Source: Asterochloris sp. CNOR1 (taxonomy: Eukaryota; Chlorophyta; Trebouxiophyceae; Trebouxiales; Trebouxiaceae). Taken from it: a DNA stretch of 64,000 nt. The stretch is taken from NCBI GenBank assembly GCA_963969365.1, contig OZ017748.1, positions 2,849,001 through 2,913,000 of the forward strand. The letters are read 5' to 3'. A model generated the notes under the pieces. The model saw only the letters and a list, made by a program, of their open reading frames with translations, searched no databases and had not been told where the DNA came from. Both the position numbers and the translations under genes were made by a program. Positions 11,771-21,915 of the stretch are shown here, one piece after another (the stretch's first letter is position 1; each line of letters starts with the position of its first letter).

Positions 11771-13159
11771 TCAGAAGGAGGGGATGGTTTTGTTCCTGAG
11801 CCCCTCTTCCTCAGCAGGCGTTGAATCTCTGCTCAAAATCACATTCCTGTGGGGAAAGCGTCCCCACTGCTTGATAACGTCCCTGCACGCAAGCAGCATG
11901 CCCAGCAGTCTTGCAGTGCACATGGCTGGAGGCACCACAAGAGCTTGCCTGTGTTTGCGTCCAAAGTCTGCTGCGTTGTCAAAGGACTTGACCAGAGGCT
12001 CAGCATCTGGCATCTGCTCGCACTCTTCTTTCAGTTGTGTGGCCATCTGAACGACTGTCTGAAGGACAGACATGCATGTTGTGGCTCATACTGTGTTTGC
12101 TGTCTGCATGTTGTGGTGCTCAGGGCAGTGCAGGCTTGCCCACCTCCTGATCTTCAAGCTTCTCGCTGTGCATGAGAGGCAGTAGCAGCCACATCCGCTG
12201 GAAGGGCACAAATTGCTGGGCGGCGCCTCTGTTCTGCACAAAGGAGGATGTGCCCCAAGTCGTGTGAGTGTCGGGGGCTTACTTGAGTAATGAGCTGACC
12301 GCAGTAACCCCCAGCTCACCAGCAGACGCTTTGCGAGCTCAAGTGCCTGAGCATCCAGGGCATACATCTTTGCCGAGTTGCGATAGATATTCCTGCATGG
12401 CAAAAGGAGCCTAGCTTTGAATGTTTTGCGTTCAGGCAACTGTCACAAAGGCGCAGCACAGCAGGGAGATATGCAAACCAGCAGTGCCAGGGCCCACACC
12501 TGCCTTCCTTGCGGATGACAGGCTGAGCTCTTAGGGCAGAACTGCTGCTTAATTGTTGCAGGACCTGAATGAACTGCAACCATCAGTAGCCAGCAGCTCA
12601 CCTGCTCATTTGGTCCATCAGAATGACCGCAGCCAGCGCATTGAAGCCTGCCTGCCAGTCTGCCAGTCCACCAGCCGCAGCTTTCTTCAGATCTTCCCCA
12701 AACTTCTCTGTCATCTCCTGCAGCAGCACATACATGCATGCAAGCAGCTGCCACAAAATAGCATACATTGAGTCACGAGCAATCTAACCTTGTCCACAGC
12801 ATCGCTTCTTGTCCACCACCATTTCTGCCGCTCAGCATCAAAGTAATTTGCTGGCATGGTCTTCCACTGAGCTGTGCCAAACCTGCAGACAGAGCTATCG
12901 TGGGTAAGTACTGGCTGCTATGCTGTGCAGGGAACATCAAGCTCTGCACACATTACCAGTACTCCAAGATTTCACAAGCTTTGGGGTGGACAAGCTGGTC
13001 CTGCCCTGCTGACAAATTTGTCGAAGCATGCCCGCTCATCGTGCAGTACGAGACCCTGTGCCACGAGTTCGATCTAAGGAAGCTACAGCCCGTGCCTGGG
13101 CGCAGCAGCTGCATTACAGTCCAGGTCAATGATATCATCAAATGCTCCCCTTGGCTCAT
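11771..13159 (-). CDS. DUF924 family protein
   Basis: DUF924 is a conserved family common in bacteria and sporadic in eukaryotes; its biochemical role is not known to me. Exons on the minus strand give, in order: HPKACEILEY then WFGTAQWKTMPANYFDAE (the YWFG start of the domain), EMTEKFGEDLKKAAAGGLAD and LAAVILMDQMSR, NIYRNSAKMYALDAQALELA, FQRMWLLLPLMHSEKLEDQE, then FGRKHRDVIKQWGRFPHRN and LSRDSTPAEEEGL. All signature blocks (DQxxRNIYR, PLMHSE, HRDxIxxxGRFPHRN, STPEE) are present and in order, so the protein is probably functional. The KH/R codon junction requires a short GC-AG intron (cacag|gcaagc). The first Met is at 13159, but 13108 or a later start is possible, and the N-terminal leader is not conserved and could be an organelle presequence. 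The start is under 100 bp from the 3' end of the next gene. Confidence 0.8.
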
Positions 13160-13236
13160 GGTTTATGTTGGATCAAAGAGTCTGTGATTAATGCATGTAC
13201 TGATCAAGCAAAAGTGTGTACATACAAAGCACTAAG

Positions 13237-16200
13237 CTAGTCCTGGAGGTTACTGTTGGTGGCAGGCACATGGCCCGCCTTGATCATTGCAAACTGGACG
13301 TCCTTCAGATAGTGGCACATCTTATCCACGATGCGGCGCTGCAACTTCACCACATCTGGCTCTGCTGGGGCCTCTGGCACATCCTCTGCAGCCTTCTTGC
13401 TGGCCGCCACAGCCTCGATCAGCTCCTGCACCCCAATGCGGATGTCATGCCCAGTCAGCATGCTCCGTATGTCTGCCAGCAGCAGAGGCTCTCACCCAGC
13501 CACGTGTGCACAAGCAGCTGCAGATTCCATTGACAGCCATTCCTTCAGCTTACAGCTGGCCCTCCTGGGCCATTCTGTGCAATCGTCAGGAACACCTTGT
13601 TCACATGGGCCTCAGCTCACCTCATGTGAGATGCGCCCAGTCTCAAACTCGAGGGCCAGCCTGTGCACGTGGACCCTGGCGGCCTCTGCGCGCGCCCTGC
13701 CCTCATAGTGGATCTGCGCCTGCACCAAGCAGAACCTTTCAAGTTTTCCTCACCTACACCCCCAAACTGCACAATGTCAGTTGTGCTGGCTTGATTGTGT
13801 ACTGGCCTGAGAAACATGCAGTGGCAAGACTGGGCGCAAGACATGAACACAGCATGCAGACCATAACAATCAGTATGCCTGCAGGTAGCAGCACCAGCTG
13901 ATTGCTCCCTTGCTTTGCCTTCTGGCAAGTGGGCCCCCGCCAGCTCACAGATATTGCTGCACACCAGGCAGGGCCAATCTAGGATGCAGCAATCATTTTG
14001 TGCTGTGCCTCCTCTAAGACCCAACTGGGTCCTAGAGCTCGGGGTTGCCATGTGCCAGCAGGCACCCCATGCTGTGCTATGCGCATGCCTCAAGCTGCAT
14101 GATCATCATGCTGGCAGCGCACCACATTCCTGGCCCCCCACCAACACCCCACCCAGCTGGAATGCAAGCAGGTGGATACAGCTGATCGACCCACTTGCTC
14201 ATCAAAACCGCTGCAGGCTGCATCCATCTTGTCCCACTGAGGCACGACAGCCGCCATGCCCCCCTTCTGCAGCTCCTTCAGGAATCTGGCAGCCTCTCCA
14301 TAGGCCCCCCTCTCCAGGCTGGAACCCTTGGGGCCTGCCCTCTGCTTCGCGGCCTTTGCCGCCTTTGGGGCCGGCGCTGCTGCCTCAGGAGACGCCGCAG
14401 CAGCCTCTGTAGTCTCGGCAACGGCACCTGCTTCCTCTGCTCTGCGCTGGCGCTTAGGGGTGGGCGCTGCAGCAGCAGCCTTGCTGCTGCGGCGCTTGGC
14501 CGCTACAGCAGCGCTAGGGGAGGCACCCTCGGCCACACTGGCAGGCGCAGGGTTGAGTCTGGAGGCAGAAGGGGGCCGGCGGTGCCCACCATGCTTCCCC
14601 TTGCCAACAACAGCCGCCTGCAGGGGCAGCAGACACTGCACAGATGTGCATTGCGGGGAGAAAGGCCGCCGGGCTTCCACTGGCATCAGACACGCTCTGC
14701 AGTTGGTTCAGACAGAGCTGCTAGAGGGGGCAAACTGGCTGCTCAGGGTCTTAGAACCATATGGGGCAAGCAGATGAGCTGATGTGCCACTGAGCCATGA
14801 GCCAAAAGGTAGCGTCAATCCCAGGGCGGCCTCACCTGATCAGGCGCTGCTGCCATGATGCCAGGCACCACCCTTGCAGCCTTGAAGTCGGTCAGAGGAG
14901 GCTCCTGCAGGTGCCACTGTCTTCAGCATGATGCTGCATGAGGCAGTGCTGGGGACAGGCTCAGGGTGGAAGCTGCTGACAAGTGCATGCATCTGATCGG
15001 ACACACCTGAAGAGGAACCTGTTGCTTCCCCTCTGCTCTCTGCAAGCAGCAAAAGCAGCAGTGAGCGGGTTTGTCGCTGTTTCCTAGGCCAGCAGACCTG
15101 TGTGCATAACGATGAAGCCCAGGCCTGCTGAGGCAGGCATTGCTGACAGCAGCTGCAGGCTCAGGGGCATGCAAAGTCAGGTCCAGGCCACCAGTACCAT
15201 GCCAAGGCCCAAGCCTGGGCACCACATTCTGAGGAGGCAGAGGCCATGACGAAGACAGGCTTGGCTTGCTGCTGAGCTTCACAATGCTCGTGCTCCCCAG
15301 ATAACAATTACAGGGCGGCTTGCACTGCCCATGCAAGCAAACGTTGACCTCAATCACGTCCTTCAGCTTTCGGCCGCCAATCATGATGTTTGTGGAAGGT
15401 TTGCGCCTCTTTGCGCAGCCTGCATGAGCATGGCATGACAGCTCTGCCATGATATGAAGGCTGCGGAATTTTGAGGGACAGTCCTCACAGTGCTGAAGCT
15501 GCATGGGAAGTGGGGTTGCCTAATGCTGTGTACAATGGACATCTTTCATGGCATCAAAGACATGCAACAATCCTTTGCAAGCCACCATATCCAACTTTGC
15601 AGCACATGCTACCAGGGCATTGCCAAAGCCTTGCCCCAGGCCAATAGACAGGCCCCGCCAGCACAGGACTTGCAGCAACTCCCAGCGCGTCACACACCAA
15701 AAGCAGATGCTGCAGCCTGAGCAGCCCACCTGCATGCCTCTCAAAGTCGTTGGCAGTCATGGCCTCCTCCCCTGTGTCAGTGTGGACCAGGAAGTAGGGC
15801 TTCTTGCCCCAGACCCCCAGGAAGTGCCCCTTGACACCCGTCTTGGCATACTCAGCATCCAAGGCAGCAGGTCTCTGAAGCTCCACCCATTCCCTGCAGC
15901 ATAGCAAGACATGCAGGCAGGGGTTTCTGACCGCCCTGCTTCTGTATGGGCAAGTCTGCAGCCTGGCAGCAAGAATTGCTCGGGTGGAACGTAATGCCCC
16001 CCACGTGTGTATGATTGTACTGAAGCGCTTCAGTGGGTGAGATGAAGGCAGCTACAAGACGGATGCATTGAGGACCTGCAAGGTGAGAGCACTGACTGTC
16101 TGCTACAGCACACCGCGCTGCTGCAAGACCAACCTAAACTCGGCAGTCGCCTTCCGCTCTGCAGTGGTGGGTCGCTTGATGACAGCCTGCTGTGCTGCAG

Positions 16201-17771
16201 CTGCATCATCTGCCGCCTGCTGCTGCTGCACAGCCTGCGCCAGAGCCTCCATGCCACTGGGGCCAGCCTCGTCAGGGGCACTGGACAGGGGCAGGGGCAC
16301 ATCCTGACCCTCTGTAATGTCGTCCTTCACAGTCTCCAGCGGGGGCACCTTCCTTGGCCTGCCCCTGCGCTTGGGCTCAGCGGAGGGGGGTGCCTGCTCC
16401 TGCAGGGCGCAGGTGGGCTGTCAGAGCTTGGCGGGCATTGACAGCTGTGGCATCTTGGGCCAGCAGGGGCAATCCTGCTACGCAGCTGGGCTGCACCACA
16501 GCAGTGGTGGCCTAAATGCGTGGCCGGTCTGCTCTGGCATCGGGTCTTGCACCACAGCACTGCCACATATCTACATCTTGCTGCTCATCCTTTTCAAGTC
16601 AGCCTTGTGACAAAAAGTGGCGATGCCCCTCACCTGCATGATGTCCCTCAGGCGCCTGCCGTCCACCACAATGTTGAGCGGAGGATTGCGCCTGTGGGAG
16701 CACCCTGCAGCGGACATCATGCTGTCATGAACCGTGCTAGCCTGGCTGCTGGTGCCTGGGGATTGCCATGCTGTGAGTGCATCCTGCAGCATGAGTAGCC
16801 ACACTGATATGTTCTGAGAGGCGTCCTGCAAAGGGACAATGGTGGTGCCCATGCTATTTGGCTCACAGTGAGATGGATGTGCAAGGTTGTTGGAACATGC
16901 CCCTCCTCAGCACATAGACAACAAGAGCCTTGCCTCTGCTGACATCGACACGAGCGTAGCACAGACCTGCATGCTTCTCAAAAGCGTTGGAGGACATCAC
17001 TTCCTCCCCCTGCTCTGTCTTGGCCAGGAACCAGTGGTGGCTGGGGGCATTCCCCTCGTAGGAGCCCAGGTACAGACCCTCAAACTTGGTCCCGCTGTAA
17101 ACGGCTGTCTGTGCCACCAGCCTACGCTCCTCCACCCACTCCCTGCAGAGGTGGCGTGGATGTCTCAGCCATGCATTGCAGCCAGCAAGCGTGCTCAAAG
17201 AGCGTTCGCAATGCACAGGCACAGCAGAGAGACATTCTCCTGCAGGGGTGCACTTAGCTTATCAGCCAGCCCTTGCAGCCAACAGGCATGCAATGGGCAG
17301 CCAAGCATTTCTCCGGTATTTATGCACGACTGCTGCCTAGACAGCTGCAGCCCGTCAGCGAGTAAGCACACAGCATCCTGGCATCCAGGCAGTGACCTCA
17401 CTTTGGGGGCACGCTGCGCATTGTGCGTCCAGACTTGGCGACTGTGACAGGCTGCTGCAGGATATGGTGAAGTTCAGATCCAACAGTGCCCTCTGAGTCA
17501 AACACAACAACAACTGGACAGGGCAGCACAGGCAAACAAAGTCCTTTGGCACCTGGTGCTGCGTGAGTTCCTCAGGGGCCTCCTGAGGCTCCCTGCCCTG
17601 CAGAGGAGCCCGCAAAACGAGTGTTAGGATCTCGCTGGCGGAGACTTCGCGGGCAGGTGCCTCAGGCCTCACCTCCATGTCTTCCTCTTCGACAAGACCA
17701 TCCTTACAAGCAGCAAGTTCTGGCAGCGAGTTCTGGTGGGGCGATTCCTGGTAGCTGCTTTCACCAGACAT
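13237..17771 (-). CDS. Protein with two tandem TDBD-like (PHD-protein-type) modules and an AT-hook
   Basis: This is likely a nuclear, chromatin-associated protein; the inference is from domains only. The start MSGESSYQES at 17771 opens an acidic N-terminus. Module 1 (about 17145-16636, two exons) reads EWVEERRLVAQTAVYSGTKF, GEEVMSSNAFEKHAG, then CSHRRNPPLNIVVDGRRLRD. Module 2 (about 15898-15343) reads EWVELQRPAALDAEYAKTGV, GEEAMTANDFERHAG, then CAKRRKPSTNIMIGGRKLKD. The HAG-C plus N-I-x-x-x-G-R/x-S/L pattern resembles the Tify/TPL-binding-like domain next to PHD fingers in plant IDM1-type proteins and distantly a SAND fold. Between the modules lies an AT-hook (KRRGRPRKVPP) and a Q/A-rich helix. 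Downstream are a basic Ala-rich segment (KRRSSKAAAAAPTPKRQRR) and a helical C-terminus ending NSNLQD at 13237. No PHD finger or acetyltransferase is seen. Both modules are split by an intron at the same place and phase. Confidence 0.7.
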
Positions 17772-18861
17772 CGTACCGCTCTCGATCTCCTGCCGCTGAC
17801 AGCGGACTGACGGCTTGGCGCAAGCGAAACGAGGCCTCGTCGTGGAGTGAGACGCAAAACTTTTTACGTTAACGAAATTCTTGCGGGGCCATCTCTCTCC
17901 GGCTGCATTTGATCTGGGCGTCCTGCAGGGCCATGTCCCTTGCTTGCACATCCAGCTGTCTGGTGATGTGACAAGCCCCACCATAACGTCTGCTGCCAGC
18001 ATCAGAGCCACTATAAAGCACTCAAACTGCTGCCTTCCTCTCAGCTGAGGTGGGCAGGGCTGCCGGATTGTTGTGTTTCACCGCCAGACGAAGCATATGC
18101 AGGTCTGCCAGGGCTGCAACAGCTCTAGCCAGCGTTGGCTGGCCTCCAGATGCCGCAGTGTTGGTGCACTGACCTTGGGGATTGCTGCTGGCAGCTCTGC
18201 GCATGTCTCAGCGTCGGTACGCCACAAGCTCAGGGAGGTGAGGTGGGGCGGCCGCAGGTTGCTGACTGGCGCAAGGTCAGTAGCCTTGCGCGACAGCACG
18301 CGCAGCAAAGAGAGGGCTGGGCGGTGCTCCCTGCTGGCCCCAGACCAGCCAGGGGCTGGGCACCCTGAGTGCGTCCGTCAGGAGGCCTGTATCCATGCTG
18401 AGGAATGGCTGAGCCAGGCTTTGACAACGATGCGTGCATGCTACAGCTTGAGCGGCAGCATGAGCGGCTGCCAGCCGGTGGTCTCAAGGTCTCTGAACCC
18501 TCAGATGATGTCGTGGTTCCCCTGCAGGGCTGGCTGCTGGCTGCTTATGCTGCAAAGCCAGTTTGACATGGCCCAGTGCGCTAAGATGGCTATGACTCCA
18601 GCTACACCAGCTTTGGCCACTGCCTGCACACAAGCCTGCAGGCTCCACAACACCATGTGGAAGGTCCTGCATTTCAGGCCATGTTGTTCAGTCCTCTATT
18701 CCCGGAACAGAATGGAAGTTCCTGGGACAGCACCCGAAATTCATTGATCTGAACAGCATCTCAAGCCTGATTTGAGATGCTTGCAGCGAGGCGCCTTGAC
18801 TTGGGGGATGTTTTTGAACTATCGAAGTTTGACTACCTGATAGAGAAGCAGCTTACATCTG
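17772..18861. other. Spacer with possible leucine-rich-repeat remnant and ambiguous exons
   Basis: On the minus strand, 18308-18022 encodes LTSLSLWRTDAETCAEL followed, in another frame, by AVAALADLHMLRLAVKHNNP, suggestive of a broken LRR gene. On the plus strand a Met at 18407 opens MAEPGFDNDACMLQLERQHE, and 18777 opens MLAARRLDLGDVFELSKFDY. Either could be upstream exons of the SWIM gene, but the frames do not join cleanly. Confidence 0.3.
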
Positions 18862-21579
18862 ATGTCAATCCCCAGCGATGACCCTTCGTTCGACCAGACC
18901 TTGCAGAGATGCAGGAGTCTGCACACGCATGCCAGCCTTTTTGCCTGGGTGCGGTCCACCAAGTCTGGCAACAGTAAGCAGAGGTGAGCTGCCTGGTATG
19001 CCTTTTAGCAGAACGCGCGCTCCGCTGGGGAAGTGGTGCCCCTGCAGGGCCCTTGAGATTGTGCGAGGCAATGGGCTTCATGACATCACTGTGAACGAAG
19101 CTGGAACCCGCTTGGACGGCAGATGTCAGGGCAGTGGCCCCACAATCTTGTAAGCATTGTGCGGCAGAGCCCTGCAGGATCAGGGAAGCTGGCTTTCTTT
19201 GCACAGTCCCAGGCCAGCATCAGCAGGCGGCACCCTGATGCAGGTACAGAGTGTGCATCGAGATCCTAGCAGGCGACATCACGACTTCCTGCAACTGCCG
19301 TGACGCTCAGAATGTTGCCCACTGCGAGCACGTCCTTGCGCTCTTTTATTGGCGGGCAAATCGATTTCTAGAGCTCACAAGAGGTTTGCAGCATGCTCAT
19401 GCTGTATGTTCACCCCGCTGCATGGTATGAGCGTCTCTGCTTCACATCGCTGCTCGGCATGTGTCAACTCGATCAAAGTCAGGCTCACTGCTGCCTGTCT
19501 ACACCTGCAGCGCAAGAAGCTATAGATGGGGCAGCTCATCTGCAGGCAACCCCTGCCGAGCCATCAGCAGCCCCTGCAGCAAGGGCTCGCTACCAGCCTG
19601 CATTTCTGACCAAAAAGCCTCCAGAGTAAGCTTTGAACTGTAGCGCGAAGACATAGTCGCAAAGCTATTTACAGATACCTCCTGGTGCCGCCTCAACCTG
19701 AAGTCTTACGCAGGTTGTTGCCCAAGCAGAAAGGCAAGCAGCCTGCCAAGCTGCAGTCGGTCGCCTTGTCACAGCCTGCTGCAGCCAGCTCATCGCAGGC
19801 CGCACCTGCCGCAGCCACCTCACAGCATGCTTCGCACATTCCACCTGTCACATCGCTGTCCCGGCCTGCCGCCCCCCAGACAGAGCCTACTGCATCCCCG
19901 TCACGGTCACAGCAGGCTGGGTCACAGGCAATAGCGTGCAGGCCAGCCTCAACAACTGGTCTTGAGCCCAGGGCAAAACGGCAGAGGCAGGCAGCAGAGG
20001 GGCTAGATGCAACAGCAGATGCTGACGCTGGGCTTGCTGACAACCACCTGGGGCAGAGGTGAGCAGCTGATCGCACGCTGCGCCTTCACATGAAGCAAGC
20101 GTGGCATGCATTGTGAGCATGTTGGCAAGCACATTGCCGAAGTCCTGTCAGATGGGCCTTTGTACAGAGTGGCCTCTGTGCTGGCAGCTGCATGGCATGA
20201 ACTAGATGAATGCCCATGAACAGCAGAGTTACTTTTGCTTTGCTGACCGATCTGGAACAGAAGCTGCTTGTGCCGCAATGGAGGGCCCTAAGAGAGGGCT
20301 CAAGATCACCATATGTATGGAGGTTTTCACATGGCACCACCCCATGCAACCCTGCGCCGCAGGCCAGCCCCAAAGACTGACCTGGAGCTGCTGGCAGAAG
20401 CAGACCAAGACCCAGGTGTCATCCTCAAGGTGGCGCAAGAGGTGCGCTGGAGAGAAGGCAACGTGGCAGACTTGGAAGATCTGGCACTGGATGCCCGCCC
20501 AGCCCACCTCACCACAACCACAGCTGGCCAGCAGGGCGGGACAAGGGCGGAGCCAGCTGTCAGAAGGGGCGAAGCTGCAGGGAGCAGTTGCCAGCAGCGG
20601 TCGCCCAGCCCCAAACGCCGTAGGGGGGCTAAGGTGGGACGCCGGGCCCCAGCAGCACGGGTGCAGGAGCTGGTCATGGCTGAAGCCGAGGTGGGGTTGC
20701 TGCCTGGCAGGACACTTCTGAGCAGCAATGTGCAACGCGGTTGCCGCAGCGTGTAGGAGGAGCTGAACTTGAGTGAAGCTGGGTGGGCTTGGCCGTGCAG
20801 CGTTTGCTGTAACATGCAGCTCACATGCTGTCCAGCTGGAATTGAGGAGGCTTGGCTGAGGCTGATGTGAGTTGGTGTTTGGCGGGTCACTTATCATCAG
20901 CAGATCACACGCGGTGGCTGCAGCGTGGTTGTAGCAGCTTGAGCTGACCTGGGACTGATGCAGTGGCTTCATCATGCCTGAAGGTGAGGTGGGTCCTCTG
21001 CAGTAGGCTGCCTGCCAGGGTGCGTCTTTGCAGGGGCGGCCGTGTGGTCGCTCGCCTGCACTGTAGACACCAGTTTCCCTTGTCCTTGTGTCAGCCCTCA
21101 TGCAGGCATTGTCCTTGCCGCCTCTATGGCCACTGGAGTGGTCAGCAGGGTGTGGTCCTGCCTGCTCTGACTCATGTCACACATCTGTGTGTAGCAGCAG
21201 CCAGGCTGTCCACCTTGTGCAGGACTACTCCAGCGATGCCACTGTAGACCTGAGCAGCCCACAGCTTGCCCAGACTAGCCGGGCCAGCCCTGACTCTGCT
21301 GACACCCTAAAGGTCAGCCTGGAGAACATGCCAATCCCTCTGCAGAGGCTGCGTGCCCAGGGCGCCCAGTCCCTTGCGCATTCTATGGAGACTGATGATG
21401 TTTTGCCAGCATCTGCTGGGGTTGGCAATAGTGCTGGGGAGCCCAAGAGAGCTGTACCTCCAGCCGCTGAGCCACAGCCTGCCCCTGCAAAAGTAGCAGG
21501 TCCGCAGTCTGGGCCCTCACTGGGCCAGAATCTGCTGGCAGCGATGCTGGACTTTCAGGAGAGCGACGATGACCTGTAG
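18862..21579 (+). CDS. SWIM zinc-finger protein with low-complexity C-terminus
   Basis: SWIM domains bind zinc through CxCx(n)CxH and mediate DNA or protein contacts. The start is uncertain. MSIPSDDPSFDQTLQRCRSL (18862) is the conservative choice, with possible exons upstream. The exons join in phase as SLFAWVRSTKSGN, ALEIVRGNGLHDITVNEAG with GRCQGSGPTI, and YRVCIEILAGDITTSCNCRD with NVAHCEHVLALLFYW. This gives Cys-x-Cys (about 19292) and Cys-x-His (about 19331), the SWIM signature preceded by the usual G-R-x-QGSGP-YRV lead. Downstream exons (19508-19627, about 19690-20060, 20360-20710, 21220-21579) are rich in Ala, Ser, Pro and Gln with basic patches (PKRRRGAKVGRR), ending in an acidic tail, DFQESDDDL. 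The tail is probably disordered and nuclear. No MULE transposase domain is seen. Confidence 0.65.
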
Positions 21580-21915
21580 AGCAGCTCCCCCCCCCACCCT
21601 GGCCTCCTCCAAAATGCACGTCAGTAGACCATCTGCTGGAAATTCAGCGCCACAGTCCCCCGACCAGCTGCTATCAGCATATGCGGATTGGGTAATGATG
21701 CTGAGCATCCCATGCAAAACAGTACATGCATGTATGCAATTCATGTGGGTGCTTTGCAGCCTGTATGTTTGGCATGAATTTGCCGCTCTCCTGTAAGTAG
21801 CTCAGTAAAGCATACATGAAACACAGTTTGCATTGCTACGTTCAAGCTTCAAGAATTGATGCGACTCGAGGGCCCTCCCAACAAGTTTTGTAGCCTTTTA
21901 AAAGCAAAGTACGGG
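21580..21915. other. Spacer between SWIM gene and SDR-MDR gene
   Basis: The 336 bp are more A/T-rich than their surroundings. They contain a run of nine C (21590-21598) just after the SWIM stop and a TGTAA motif near 21792, which may be an algal polyadenylation signal. The rest should hold the promoter of the fusion gene. No coding exon is seen. Confidence 0.4.

Noticed and set aside
13287-13901. 204-codon plus-strand frame opposite the TDBD gene's last exons
   Set aside because: Antisense to conserved-looking helical exons; composition (many Cys, His, Pro) typical of shadow frames.
18407-18750. Plus-strand Met at 18407 with MAEPGFDNDACM as the first exon of the SWIM gene
   Set aside because: Splice phases to the next coding block do not agree, so it was not included in the gene model.
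19685-20890. Long minus-strand frames opposite the SWIM gene C-terminus
   Set aside because: They mirror Ala/Pro/Gln-rich plus-strand exons and show no motif of their own.
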